Shown here piece after piece: positions 1 to 7,292 of a stretch of 9,267 nt of DNA; positions within the stretch are counted from its first letter, which is position 1, and each line of letters starts with the position of its first letter. A program made the position numbers and the translations under genes. Where the stretch lies: NCBI GenBank assembly GCA_964534765.1, contig CAZHRJ010000115.1, positions 1 through 9,267 on the forward strand, given 5' to 3'. The notes under the pieces were generated by a model. It made no database searches. It was not told where the DNA came from and saw nothing but the letters and a program-made list of their open reading frames with translations. This DNA is from CAZHRJ01 sp964534765. Its GTDB lineage: Bacteria; Lindowbacteria; 2-12-FULL-62-27.

Positions 1-67
1 GGCGTGGCGGTCGCGTGAGGTTCTGTGATTTACCCGATTGAGACGGTATTGGCTTTAGGATCCTTTG

Positions 68-99
68 GTTCTTCAGCCGAATTCGCTGGGTGTAAGAAC
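68..99 (+). promoter_or_regulatory. Hairpin in the cold-shock gene leader
   Basis: GTTCTT (68-73) pairs with AAGAAC (94-99). Inside it CAGC (74-77) pairs with GCTG (85-88), with a five-base bulge on the right arm. The structure ends 31 bases before the ribosome binding site of the cold-shock gene. Cold-shock mRNAs often carry structured leaders that tune stability and translation with temperature, so a similar role is possible. This is inferred from pairing alone; no promoter was recognised upstream, so it is not certain that the element is transcribed. Confidence 0.35.
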
Positions 100-143
100 A
101 GTGTTCCTGACTTGGGCTGAACGGAAAAAAGGAGGTAAAGCGA

Positions 144-353
144 ATGCCACAGGGTAAAGTGAAATGGTTTGACGCCAAAAAAGGATTTGGCTTTATCGAG
201 CTCGATGGCGGCGCGGGAGATGTGTTTGTCCATTTCTCGAGCATTGCCGGCGAGGGATTCAAGAACCTCGATGAAGGTCAGAAAGTCGAATTCGAAATTG
301 GCGAAGGTCAGAAGGGCAAGCAGGCGTTAAACGTCCAGAAAATCGGCGCTTAA
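144..353 (+). CDS. Cold-shock protein (CspA family)
   Basis: A 69-residue single-domain cold-shock protein, the normal length for the family. It binds single-stranded RNA and DNA in the cytoplasm and acts as an RNA chaperone that melts secondary structure. The RNP1 motif KGFGFI lies at residues 13-18 and the RNP2 motif VFVHF at 27-31; the opening GKVKWFD is also typical. The ATG is set by a strong GGAGG at 131-135 with eight bases of spacing. The gene is monocistronic, with its own intrinsic terminator 30 bases downstream. Many members are not cold-induced, so the family call is firm and the induction behaviour is unknown. Confidence 0.97.
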   Translation: MPQGKVKWFDAKKGFGFIELDGGAGDVFVHFSSIAGEGFKNLDEGQKVEFEIGEGQKGKQALNVQKIGA

Positions 354-383
354 TTCCGCTCCCGTTTTTTACAGAGAATTTTC

Positions 384-423
384 CAGTCCCGATCCCGCTA
401 TGCGGTGCCGGGACTGTTTTTTT
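384..423 (+). terminator. Intrinsic terminator after the cold-shock gene
   Basis: CAGTCCCG (384-391) pairs perfectly with CGGGACTG (409-416). An inner stem, CCGC (395-398) with GCGG (402-405), closes a small loop. A run of seven T residues follows at 417-423. This is a textbook rho-independent terminator and separates the cold-shock gene from the ABC-F gene. Confidence 0.92.
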
Positions 424-428
424 GTACA

Positions 429-477
429 GGGATGTGTGATCCCCGCTCCGTCAGCCAAAGGGCTGCCGTCGACGGCA
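429..477 (+). promoter_or_regulatory. Small hairpins and 14-bp palindrome upstream of the ABC-F gene
   Basis: Three short inverted repeats lie between the terminator and the ABC-F start. GGGAT (429-433) pairs with ATCCC (439-443). CAGCC (452-456) pairs with GGCTG (461-465). TGCCGTCGACGGCA (464-477) is a perfect 14-bp palindrome. The last two share bases 464-465, so they cannot both form completely. They could be leader structures or an operator. No convincing -35/-10 pair was found here, so the role is open. Confidence 0.3.
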
Positions 478-531
478 TCCATCCTCGGATTGGTGTAACA
501 GCGTCTCGGATAAGGAAAAATGGAATAGTTC

Positions 532-2349
532 ATGAAAACTCTGCTGCAATTATCCCGTATCCGAAAAAGCTACGGCCCGCAGGTCATTTTGGACGAGGCG
601 ACGGCGTCCTTTGCCGAGGGTCAGAAGATCGGGGTCATCGGCCGAAATGGCGCGGGCAAATCGACACTATGCAAGATCATCACCGGCCATGAGCAAGCCG
701 ACGGCGGCGAGGTCTCCAAAAGCGCGGGCCTCCGGCTGAGCTATCTCGAACAGCACGATCCCTATTCCCTCGATGAGACCGTCAAGGAATTTTTGATGCG
801 CCATTCGGGCGTGGAAGAATGGCGGTGCGGCAAAATTGCCGGTCGGTTCCAGTTAAAGAATGCTCTCCTGGAAACCAAAATCGGGGCGCTGCCCGGAGGA
901 TACCGCACCCGCGTGAAGCTTGCCGCGATGCTGCTGACCGATCCCAATTTCCTCATCCTCGACGAACCGAGCAACTACCTCGACCTCAAGACGCTGATCC
1001 TTCTGGAGGAATTCCTGCAGGACTACGACGGAGGATTTCTCATCGTGTCCCACGACCGCCAGTTCCTCAAAAAAACGTGCGACCACACCTTCGAGATCGA
1101 AAACGGCGGATGCGCGCTCTACCCCGGCGGCGTCGAGGAATACTTGATATTCAAGGAAGAGCAAAAGGCACAGGCCTTGAGCTACAACAAAAATGTCGAG
1201 GCCAAACAAAAACAGCTCCAGGCATTCGTCGACCGGTTCCGCGCCAAGGCATCCAAGGCCAAACAGGCAAAATCCAAGATGAAGCAGATCGAAAAACTCA
1301 AAACCATCGAGGTCGGCCATCCGCTCGGCAACGTCCATATCCGCATCCCGGCGGTGGAGCGCAAGACCAGCGTGGCCCTGCGCTGCCGCGACCTGGCGAT
1401 CGGATATCCAGACAAACTCGTCGCGGACGATATCAATCTGGAAATCATCCAGGGAACGCACGTGGCGGTCCTCGGGGACAACGGCCAGGGGAAAACAACA
1501 TTCCTTCGGACGCTCGCCGATGATCTTGCGGCCAGGGCCGGCAGCTGCCGCTGGGGCGAGAGCCTCCGAATCGCTTACTACGCCCAGCATGTTTACACCG
1601 CGCTTCGGCCCGACATCAGCGTCTATTCCCATTTGACGAGTGTGGCGGCGCAGACAGTCAACCGTCAGGAAATTCTGAACCTGGCGGGGAGCTTTCTCTT
1701 CAAAGGAAATGACGTTGAGAAGAAAGTCTGTGTGTTAAGCGGCGGCGAGCAGGCGCGGCTGTGCCTGGCGGGGCTGCTTCTCACCAAAAGCCAGGTTCTG
1801 CTTCTCGACGAACCGACCAACCACCTCGATTTTGAGACGGTGGAAGCGCTCGGTGACGCGCTTAAAACCTTTGCGGGAACAGTCTTTTTTATCAGCCATG
1901 ACCGTACCTTCGTGAACCTCGTCGCGACGCAGATCATCGAAGTCAGCGACGGATCGGTGCGCCTGTACCCGGGTAACTACGAGGACTACGTCTATCATCT
2001 GGAGACGCAGCTCAGGGAAGAGCTTGTGGTAAACATGTCGGGCCCTGCGGTCCGGCCCAAATCCGATCATCAAAAAGCCGTTGTCCGGAAACCCGACCGA
2101 CCGGACGGAGGCAGTGCCGCAAAAGCGACCGATAAAGGAAAACTCGGCACGCAACTTCGCAAGTTCGAGAAACAAATCGCCGAGTACAAAACAGAACATG
2201 ACGCCATCCAGGAACTATTTGCGCGAAACCCGCAAGCCTGGTCAAGAGAAAAAAATAGTCGCTACGAGGAACTCGGACGCCTGATCCAGGAGGCCGAGGC
2301 CCGGTGGCTTGAAATCAGCTCAAAACTGGACGCTATCGCCAGGAGTTGA
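532..2349 (+). CDS. ABC-F family ATPase acting on the ribosome
   Basis: A 605-residue protein with two fused ABC domains and no membrane segments, the ABC-F pattern. Known members bind the ribosomal E site and reposition tRNA, to rescue stalled ribosomes or protect them from antibiotics. Domain 1 has Walker A GRNGAGKS (37-44), a variant signature LPGGY (120-124), Walker B ending LDEP (143-146) and switch His174. Residues about 205-270 form the charged arm linking the domains. Domain 2 has Walker A GDNGQGKT (315-322), signature LSGGE (402-406), LDEP (425-428) and His455. After about residue 500 comes a basic stretch and then a coiled coil (about 537-600) resembling the Uup C-terminal domain; the arm looks more YheS-like. 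The start has only a modest ribosome site (TGGA at 521-524). Subfamily is unresolved, so no symbol is given. Confidence 0.93.
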   Translation: MKTLLQLSRIRKSYGPQVILDEATASFAEGQKIGVIGRNGAGKSTLCKIITGHEQADGGEVSKSAGLRLSYLEQHDPYSLDETVKEFLMRHSGVEEWRCGKIAGRFQLKNALLETKIGALPGGYRTRVKLAAMLLTDPNFLILDEPSNYLDLKTLILLEEFLQDYDGGFLIVSHDRQFLKKTCDHTFEIENGGCALYPGGVEEYLIFKEEQKAQALSYNKNVEAKQKQLQAFVDRFRAKASKAKQAKSKMKQIEKLKTIEVGHPLGNVHIRIPAVERKTSVALRCRDLAIGYPDKLVADDINLEIIQGTHVAVLGDNGQGKTTFLRTLADDLAARAGSCRWGESLRIAYYAQHVYTALRPDISVYSHLTSVAAQTVNRQEILNLAGSFLFKGNDVEKKVCVLSGGEQARLCLAGLLLTKSQVLLLDEPTNHLDFETVEALGDALKTFAGTVFFISHDRTFVNLVATQIIEVSDGSVRLYPGNYEDYVYHLETQLREELVVNMSGPAVRPKSDHQKAVVRKPDRPDGGSAAKATDKGKLGTQLRKFEKQIAEYKTEHDAIQELFARNPQAWSREKNSRYEELGRLIQEAEARWLEISSKLDAIARS

Positions 2350-2373
2350 TCCATCCCTCATCCACAGGGGTCA

Positions 2374-2586
2374 CTATCTTTGCATGGAGACTCCGCATTT
2401 CGGACATTTGAGTGAGGAAAACCTGAAGCCCGGTTTATGCGGGACCTCCGCGTTGCAGGCCGGGCAAACGCCGACTTGATTTTTCGGGTTTCTGCCGTGC
2501 CTATTCGTCAGATTGTTAAAATGACCGCCGCCCGCCTCAAAATTCTTCAGTAGTTTGATTGGATTCTGTCCGTTCCTCTGAGTCAT
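2374..2586 (-). CDS. Small zinc-ribbon protein
   Basis: A 70-residue protein with a Gly/Asn-rich N-terminal half and a C-terminal rubredoxin-like zinc ribbon: CPAC at 41-44 and CPKCG at 61-65. The spacing, with a VPH...PG stretch between the knuckles, recalls small uncharacterised zinc-ribbon proteins seen in anaerobes and sulfate reducers (from memory). The four cysteines probably bind one zinc ion; function is unknown. The ATG has a clear GGAAAGGGG upstream with about eight bases of spacing. It is last of three minus-strand genes, about 100 bases after the peroxidase, and may be co-transcribed. Its stop lies 24 bases from the end of the convergent ABC-F gene. Confidence 0.8.
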   Translation of the reverse strand: MTQRNGQNPIKLLKNFEAGGGHFNNLTNRHGRNPKNQVGVCPACNAEVPHKPGFRFSSLKCPKCGVSMQR

Positions 2587-2687
2587 GGTATCTGCCCCTT
2601 TCCGGCGCTAGTGTCTAATGATATGATTGATTTGTTTGATATCCAATAGATCGGCCTTGAAGTTGCCGAGTTCCGGGGGAATGTGTC

Positions 2688-3191
2688 CTACGACACGGCC
2701 AAAGCCGTTTCGATATCCGAGGTCAGTTTCGGATCGGATGGCTCGATGTCCGGATCGTAGGTTCCCGCGATCCGGCCTTTTCTGTCGATTAGATATTTTT
2801 GAAAATTCCACCGGACCTTGTGCGGGCCGAGTGGGTTGTCCGAGCCGGTCAGCAGATCATACACCGGGCACTGGTCCTTTCCCTTGACGTCGATTTTCGA
2901 AAACAGGTCAAATCCGACTCCGTATTTGGATTTGCAAAATAATTTGATCTCCTCATCCGTTCCCGGCTCCTCTTTCGCGAACTGGTTGCACGGAAACCCA
3001 AGGATGGCCAGCCCGGCGCCTTTTTTGGCGTCATACAATTTCTGAAGACCCGTGTACTGGGGCGTGTAGCCGCAATAGGAGGCAAGGTTCACGACGAGGC
3101 AGACTTGGCCCTTGTATTTCGACAGATGGACGGTCTTGCCGTTGATGTCTATCGCAGTCAATTCATAAAATCGTGACATGCGCGCGCTCAC
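2688..3191 (-). CDS. Glutathione peroxidase family (thioredoxin-type) peroxidase
   Basis: A 167-residue cytoplasmic thiol peroxidase that reduces hydrogen peroxide and organic hydroperoxides. The peroxidatic cysteine is Cys40 in NLASYCGYTPQY, a Cys rather than selenocysteine. The remaining catalytic residues are visible: Gln70 in FPCNQF, and Trp128-Asn129 in VRWNF. Cys86 in LFCKSKYG sits where thioredoxin-dependent members have the resolving cysteine, so thioredoxin is the likelier reductant than glutathione. Length is normal for bacterial members. The start used is GTG at 3191-3189, overlapping the TGA of the upstream CPXCG gene (GTGA), which suggests translational coupling. ATG at 3179-3177 (163 residues), preceded by GAGGGAG, is an equally possible start. 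Confidence 0.93.
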   Translation of the reverse strand: MSARMSRFYELTAIDINGKTVHLSKYKGQVCLVVNLASYCGYTPQYTGLQKLYDAKKGAGLAILGFPCNQFAKEEPGTDEEIKLFCKSKYGVGFDLFSKIDVKGKDQCPVYDLLTGSDNPLGPHKVRWNFQKYLIDRKGRIAGTYDPDIEPSDPKLTSDIETALAVS

Positions 3192-3376
3192 TCCCTCTCC
3201 GCGGAAAAATTGATGATGTCTGCCGATCCTACCTCAAATTTGACGACAATGGGACGGCAACAGGTTTCACAATCCTGAACAATTTGTTGCTTTCCCCCGC
3301 CCGTCGGGTCAATGCGAATGACGTTGGGGTCCATGCAATACGGGCAATCGAATGAATAATCTTCGTCAATGTTCAT
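3188..3376 (-). CDS. CPXCG-motif cysteine-rich mini-protein
   Basis: A 62-residue protein matching the CPXCG cysteine-rich family of small bacterial proteins of unknown function. CPYC is at residues 11-14 and DCETCCRPI at 35-43, giving metal ligands at Cys11, Cys14, Cys36 and Cys39, with an additional Cys40. A zinc-ribbon fold is expected from family knowledge. It has no signal peptide. It is first in the minus-strand cluster and its stop codon overlaps the GTG start of the peroxidase gene by four bases. The ribosome site before ATG is weak (GAAAG). It faces away from the amidohydrolase gene, so 3377-3509 should hold promoters for both directions, though none was clearly recognised. Confidence 0.85.
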   Translation of the reverse strand: MNIDEDYSFDCPYCMDPNVIRIDPTGGGKQQIVQDCETCCRPIVVKFEVGSADIINFSAERE

Positions 3377-3509
3377 GCTTTAACTTTCGCATCTGGTCCG
3401 ATTTCCGGCAAGATTCCCCCCTTGAATGCCCGGGAAATGAATGCCGCCTCCGGGATTGTCCCGACGGTTGCCGAATGGCGCATCACCAAGTAACGTCGAA
3501 TGCATCGAT

Positions 3510-4655
3510 ATGAATACCGCCTATTGGCGTTTGATTCCCGCCGCTGCTCTTGTCTTTGTGATTTTTCTTTTCACCGGACATGCGCCCGCCCGATCCGAGG
3601 AGCGCCGGTTGGCCGAGCGTGACTACATCGATGTCCACATGCACCTCATTGGGGCGCCGGGCCGTGGCGACGCCCGCGAGTCACGGCGGCCGCCTCCCGG
3701 CGGTGGTGAACCCCAAGGACATGGCGGGACGGCCAAAAATTATGATGGGTCGGCCGACAATCTTGTCGCTGTCATGGATCGGCTGGGCATCCAGAAGGCG
3801 ATTGTCATGCCGCCTCCCCAAAGTCCAAATCAGCGCGGAGGGTACACGTACCGCGACTTGCTGGGGGCGATCCGGAGTCATCCGGGCAGGCTTCTGCTGG
3901 GGGCGGGCGGCGGCGAGTTGAGCCCGATTCTCGTCGGAACGGATTCCGCAGACGTGACACCGGCGATCCGGTCGGAGTTCGAGCGCAAGGCCCGGGAGAT
4001 CGTCCGCGACGGCGCACGCGTCTTCGGAGAGATGGCCATTCTCCACTTTAGTTTTCAGCAGGGTCACGTCTTCCATCAGACTCCGCCGGACCACCCTCTC
4101 TACCTCCTCCTTGCGGACATCGCGGCGCGCCACGGCATCCCGATCGACCTCCACTGGGAGGCGGTTCCGTTGGATCAATCCACTCCAAAGGCGCTCATTG
4201 AGCGAAGCTCGAACAATCCGCTGCGCATTTCAGCAACGATCCCGGGTCTTGAACGCCTCCTCGCCCACAACCGCGGCGCTAAAGTCGTCCTCGTCCACGT
4301 CGGCTGGGACAATACCGGTCATCAAACGGTCGAACTTCTTCGCCGTCTTCTGGCCGCCCATCCGAACCTCTTTTGCGGCCTCAAGTTTGTCCGGCAGCGG
4401 TACGAGCCGTTCGGGCGGGGAAACAAGATGGCCGACGAGAATTTGCGGATCCGGTCCGAATGGGTTCGGTTGATTGCCGACTTCCCCGATCGATTCGTCG
4501 GCGGCGCCGACGAGTTCATCACACCCGGCGAAAATTCAGGTCGACGCGGCCCGCCGTCCTTCGAGGACACGTGGTCCGTTATCGGCCAACTCCCGGCGGA
4601 CCTTCGCGCCAAAGTCGGCCGGGAAAACGCGGCGCGGATATACGGGCTGGAGTGA
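3510..4655 (+). CDS. Exported amidohydrolase-2 family metal-dependent hydrolase
   Basis: A TIM-barrel metal-dependent hydrolase of the amidohydrolase-2 type (381 residues from this start). The ATG at 3510 is chosen because a signal-peptide-like segment begins there: a hydrophobic stretch at about residues 8-23, with likely cleavage near the following Ala-Pro-Ala. An in-frame ATG at 3441 would add 23 residues with no family character. Metal and active-site candidates are His43 and His45 (DVHMH), Glu175 (GEM), His215 (DLHWE), His263 (VLVHVGW) and Asp334 (GGADEF). A Gly/Pro/Arg-rich loop (about 48-76) follows the HxH motif. It should act in the periplasm; the substrate cannot be read from sequence. 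The stop overlaps the GTG start of modA, so the gene looks coupled to the molybdate transporter. The ribosome site is weak. Confidence 0.85.
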   Translation: MNTAYWRLIPAAALVFVIFLFTGHAPARSEERRLAERDYIDVHMHLIGAPGRGDARESRRPPPGGGEPQGHGGTAKNYDGSADNLVAVMDRLGIQKAIVMPPPQSPNQRGGYTYRDLLGAIRSHPGRLLLGAGGGELSPILVGTDSADVTPAIRSEFERKAREIVRDGARVFGEMAILHFSFQQGHVFHQTPPDHPLYLLLADIAARHGIPIDLHWEAVPLDQSTPKALIERSSNNPLRISATIPGLERLLAHNRGAKVVLVHVGWDNTGHQTVELLRRLLAAHPNLFCGLKFVRQRYEPFGRGNKMADENLRIRSEWVRLIADFPDRFVGGADEFITPGENSGRRGPPSFEDTWSVIGQLPADLRAKVGRENAARIYGLE

Positions 4656-5461
4656 TTTCGTCCACGATATCCGGGATCAAGTGTGCGGTGTTTGCGCTGA
4701 TCGGCCTTGTCCTCATCGGCATTGCTTCGGCGGATCGGCCGGCATCCGCCCCAAAGGAGATAACCGTAGCCTGCGCGTCCAACATGATATACGCGATGGA
4801 GGGGATTGTCACCGAATTTCAAAAGCGTCATTCGACGGTCAGCGTCAGGATGTCCTACGGTTCCTCGGGAAATTTCTTCTCTCAGATATCCAACCGAGCG
4901 CCCTTTGACCTCTTTTTTTCCGCCGACACAATCTATCCCCAAAAGGTCTGTGACGCAGGTCTCTGCCTGGACGGCGACCAGAAAATCTATGCAACCGGTC
5001 GGCTCGTTCTATGGGCTCTGAGCGGGTCCTCGATCTCTGTCGAACGGCTCGGCATCCAGTCCTTGTCGGATACGGCCATACGGCATATCGCCCTCGCCAA
5101 CCCGAAAGTCGCTCCGTATGGCCGGGCGGCCGATGAGGCCCTAAGACACTTCGGAATCCATGGCGCCGTGAAGGACAAACTGGTTTTCGGGGAGGACATC
5201 AGCCAGACCACGCAATTCGTTCAGAGCGGTTCTGCCGAGGTCGGATTCCTCGCCATGGGCGTCGCCCTCTCGCCCGTCCTTTCCGGCAAGGGCCGCTTCT
5301 GGCCCATTCCGGCCGGCGCCCACTCGCCGCTTGATCATGGCGTCGTAATCATGAAATGGTGCAAGGACAAATCCGCGGCAAAAGCGTTTCGGTCATTCGT
5401 CCTGGGCGCCGGCGGCCGGAAAATTTTGCGGCAATTCGGATTCGGCCTGCCGGTGAAATAG
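4652..5461 (+). CDS. modA: Molybdate ABC transporter, periplasmic binding protein ModA
   Basis: A 269-residue type-II periplasmic oxyanion-binding protein that captures molybdate for ModBC. A signal peptide spans about residues 1-27, with cleavage likely after IASA. Ligand-region motifs are visible: CASN (41-44), YGSSGNF (69-75), FDLFFSAD (85-92) and NPKVAPYGRAAD (150-161). The stretch GFLAMG (198-203) replaces the GFVYxSD form of E. coli ModA and so lacks its Tyr ligand; it is closer to GFVALS-type ModA proteins. The GTG start at 4652 is chosen because it overlaps the preceding stop as GTGA and directly precedes the signal peptide; the open frame continues upstream, but only as out-of-frame amidohydrolase sequence. 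Three bases separate its stop from modB. Tungstate binding is also possible. Confidence 0.92.
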   Translation: MISSTISGIKCAVFALIGLVLIGIASADRPASAPKEITVACASNMIYAMEGIVTEFQKRHSTVSVRMSYGSSGNFFSQISNRAPFDLFFSADTIYPQKVCDAGLCLDGDQKIYATGRLVLWALSGSSISVERLGIQSLSDTAIRHIALANPKVAPYGRAADEALRHFGIHGAVKDKLVFGEDISQTTQFVQSGSAEVGFLAMGVALSPVLSGKGRFWPIPAGAHSPLDHGVVIMKWCKDKSAAKAFRSFVLGAGGRKILRQFGFGLPVK

Positions 5462-5464
5462 CGA

Positions 5465-6139
5465 ATGGACTGGTCGGCCATCCGATTGAGTTTGGAACTG
5501 TCGGCATGCACTGCGGGCGCGCTTTTCATCATCGGCCTGCCGCTCGCCTATTGGCTTGCGTTTTCAGAACGCAAGTGGAAATTCGCCGTTGAGGCGGTCG
5601 TCGCTCTGCCCCTGGTTCTGCCGCCGACCGTTCTCGGATTTTATGTGCTTCTGGCAATCGGTCCCCAAAGCCCCATCGGGCGGATCTATGGATCTATCAC
5701 GGGCGACCTATTGCCCTTTTCTTTCCAGGGACTCCTGATCGCATCGATTCTATACAGCATGCCCTTTGCGGTGCAGCCGTTTACACTGGCCTTTTCGAGC
5801 GTAGACCGGCGGCTGATCGAGTCTTCCTGGTCGCTCGGAGCGTCGCCGCTCCGGACGTTCCGGCGCGTCATTGTGCCGCTTTCGGCGCCGGGCCTCGTAA
5901 CCGGCGGCGTGTTAAGTTTCGCGCATACGATCGGAGAGTTCGGCGTGGTGTTGATGGTCGGCGGAAGCATTCCGGACAAAACCCGGACGGTGTCGATCTC
6001 GATTTACGACGAAGTTCAGGCGCTCAATTACTCGGCGGCGGGCGAAACGGCGCTGGGGCTTCTCTGTTTTTCGGCCATCGTCCTCGGCGTCACCTATGCG
6101 TTTCAACGAAAGGTCTGGGTGGTATGGCCGATAAAGTGA
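5465..6139 (+). CDS. modB: Molybdate ABC transporter permease ModB
   Basis: A 224-residue inner-membrane permease, close to the usual ModB length of about 225-230. Hydrophobic segments lie at about residues 12-33, 41-65, 86-110, 142-166 and 194-214, giving five or six membrane spans. The EAA loop that docks on the ATPase is at about 119-138 (ESSWSLGASPLRTFRRVIVP), with the conserved Gly125, and GEFG (157-160) is typical of ModB. It forms the channel of the ModA2-B2-C2 importer. The ATG lies three bases after the modA stop with little Shine-Dalgarno sequence, consistent with coupling. Its last 16 bases overlap the start of modC. Confidence 0.94.
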   Translation: MDWSAIRLSLELSACTAGALFIIGLPLAYWLAFSERKWKFAVEAVVALPLVLPPTVLGFYVLLAIGPQSPIGRIYGSITGDLLPFSFQGLLIASILYSMPFAVQPFTLAFSSVDRRLIESSWSLGASPLRTFRRVIVPLSAPGLVTGGVLSFAHTIGEFGVVLMVGGSIPDKTRTVSISIYDEVQALNYSAAGETALGLLCFSAIVLGVTYAFQRKVWVVWPIK

Positions 6140-7215
6140 AAATTTGCTTTGAGAAGCGGTTTGCGGACGGGCCTGTCATCCGGCCGGATTTTAATCTCCC
6201 GCTGGATCAATCCTCCGTCACCGTTCTATTCGGCCCCTCCGGCTCGGGCAAAAGCACTGTCCTTCGATGTCTGGCCGGACTGACCCGGCCGGACGAGGGC
6301 CATATCAATTATGGAGAGGAGCCCTGGTTTGACGCGGCGAACCATATCCATTGGCCGGCGCAGAAACGCCGCATCGGGCTTCTGTTTCAGGAATACGCCC
6401 TGTTTCCGCACCTGACGGTTGAGCAAAATGTCGCCTATGGATTGTGGGGCCGACCGGAAAGTGAACGCACGGCTCGGGTGGAGTCCCTTTTGAGACTGTT
6501 ACGGATTGATGATCTCCACCGCCGATATCCCAACCAGCTCTCAGGCGGCCAGAAGCAGCGCGTGGCGCTTGCCCGCGCCGTCGCTCCAAATCCACGCCTT
6601 CTGTGTCTCGACGAGCCGCTGTCGGCCCTCGACGCGCCGACCCGGGAACGCCTCCGCGTCGATCTTCGGCGCGTCCTCAGAGAAATACGCATACCGACAC
6701 TCCTCGTCACGCACGACCGCACCGAAGCTTTATCGATGGCTGACCGGATGGCCGTGCTGATCGACGGGGCCATCGCGCAGGTGGGCGGCGTGGAGGAAGT
6801 GTTCAATCGACCGGCCAGCCTGGCCGTGGCACAGGCGGTTGGCACGGAAACGGTGGCGTCCGGCCGTGTGGTGTCCCAGGAGGGCAGCATCGTTCAGATA
6901 GATGTTTCAGGTACGACCGTATGTGCCGTGTCCGACGATCGGATTTCCGGGCCCGTTTTTGTCTGTATTCGGGCCGAGGATGTAATCCTCGAAAAGGAGC
7001 CCGCGTGGCGTGTGAGCGCGCGCAATCAACTTCAGGGCCGGGTAACGGCGGTGGATACGCAAGGAGCGCTTTTTCGTGTCAGCATCGACGTCGGATTTCC
7101 TCTCCATGCCGGCGTCACAAAAAATGCCGTCGAAGAACTCGGCTTGGCGCCGGGATGCTCGGCGGTGGCACTGATCAAGGCGCCCGCCATTCATGTGATT
7201 CAGCGGTCCAGTTAG
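6124..7215 (+). CDS. modC: Molybdate ABC transporter ATPase ModC
   Basis: A 363-residue ATPase that powers molybdate import, close to E. coli ModC in length (about 350). Walker A is GPSGSGKST (37-45), the Q-loop Gln is residue 89, the signature LSGGQKQR is at 139-146, Walker B LCLDEP is at 160-165 with catalytic Glu164, and the switch His is 197 (THD). Residues about 297-360 form a Mop/TOBE domain (NQLQGRVTAV... to ...IKAPAIHVI), the oxyanion-sensing part that supports the molybdate assignment over other importers. The gene overlaps modB by 16 bases, a typical coupled arrangement. No terminator was recognised after it; the next gene begins about 77 bases later with its own strong ribosome site. 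Confidence 0.95.
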   Translation: MADKVKICFEKRFADGPVIRPDFNLPLDQSSVTVLFGPSGSGKSTVLRCLAGLTRPDEGHINYGEEPWFDAANHIHWPAQKRRIGLLFQEYALFPHLTVEQNVAYGLWGRPESERTARVESLLRLLRIDDLHRRYPNQLSGGQKQRVALARAVAPNPRLLCLDEPLSALDAPTRERLRVDLRRVLREIRIPTLLVTHDRTEALSMADRMAVLIDGAIAQVGGVEEVFNRPASLAVAQAVGTETVASGRVVSQEGSIVQIDVSGTTVCAVSDDRISGPVFVCIRAEDVILEKEPAWRVSARNQLQGRVTAVDTQGALFRVSIDVGFPLHAGVTKNAVEELGLAPGCSAVALIKAPAIHVIQRSS

Positions 7216-7292
7216 CGCGGAATCTGTGAAAAAAATATGTGATTTCGTTTATGGCAATACCGGATGGATTCGATGTATAATGGAGGTTGCAT

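Noticed and set aside
853..1632. 259-codon open frame on the minus strand inside the ABC-F gene
   Set aside because: It is antisense to a well-supported gene and its translation shows no family motifs; long antisense frames are common in GC-rich DNA.
3441..3509. Upstream ATG for the amidohydrolase
   Set aside because: It puts 23 unrelated residues before a signal-peptide-like segment, which should be at the N-terminus; kept only as an alternative start.
4373..4651. In-frame upstream extension of modA beginning at ATG 4373
   Set aside because: These 93 codons lie inside the amidohydrolase gene in another frame, are very Arg-rich and precede the true signal peptide; GTG 4652 is the sensible start.
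7276..7281. Perfect TATAAT just before the desaturase gene
   Set aside because: The best -35 at a suitable distance is only TGGCAA (7252-7257), and transcription would start after the GGAGG ribosome site, removing it from the message. Probably a chance match in an AT-rich leader.
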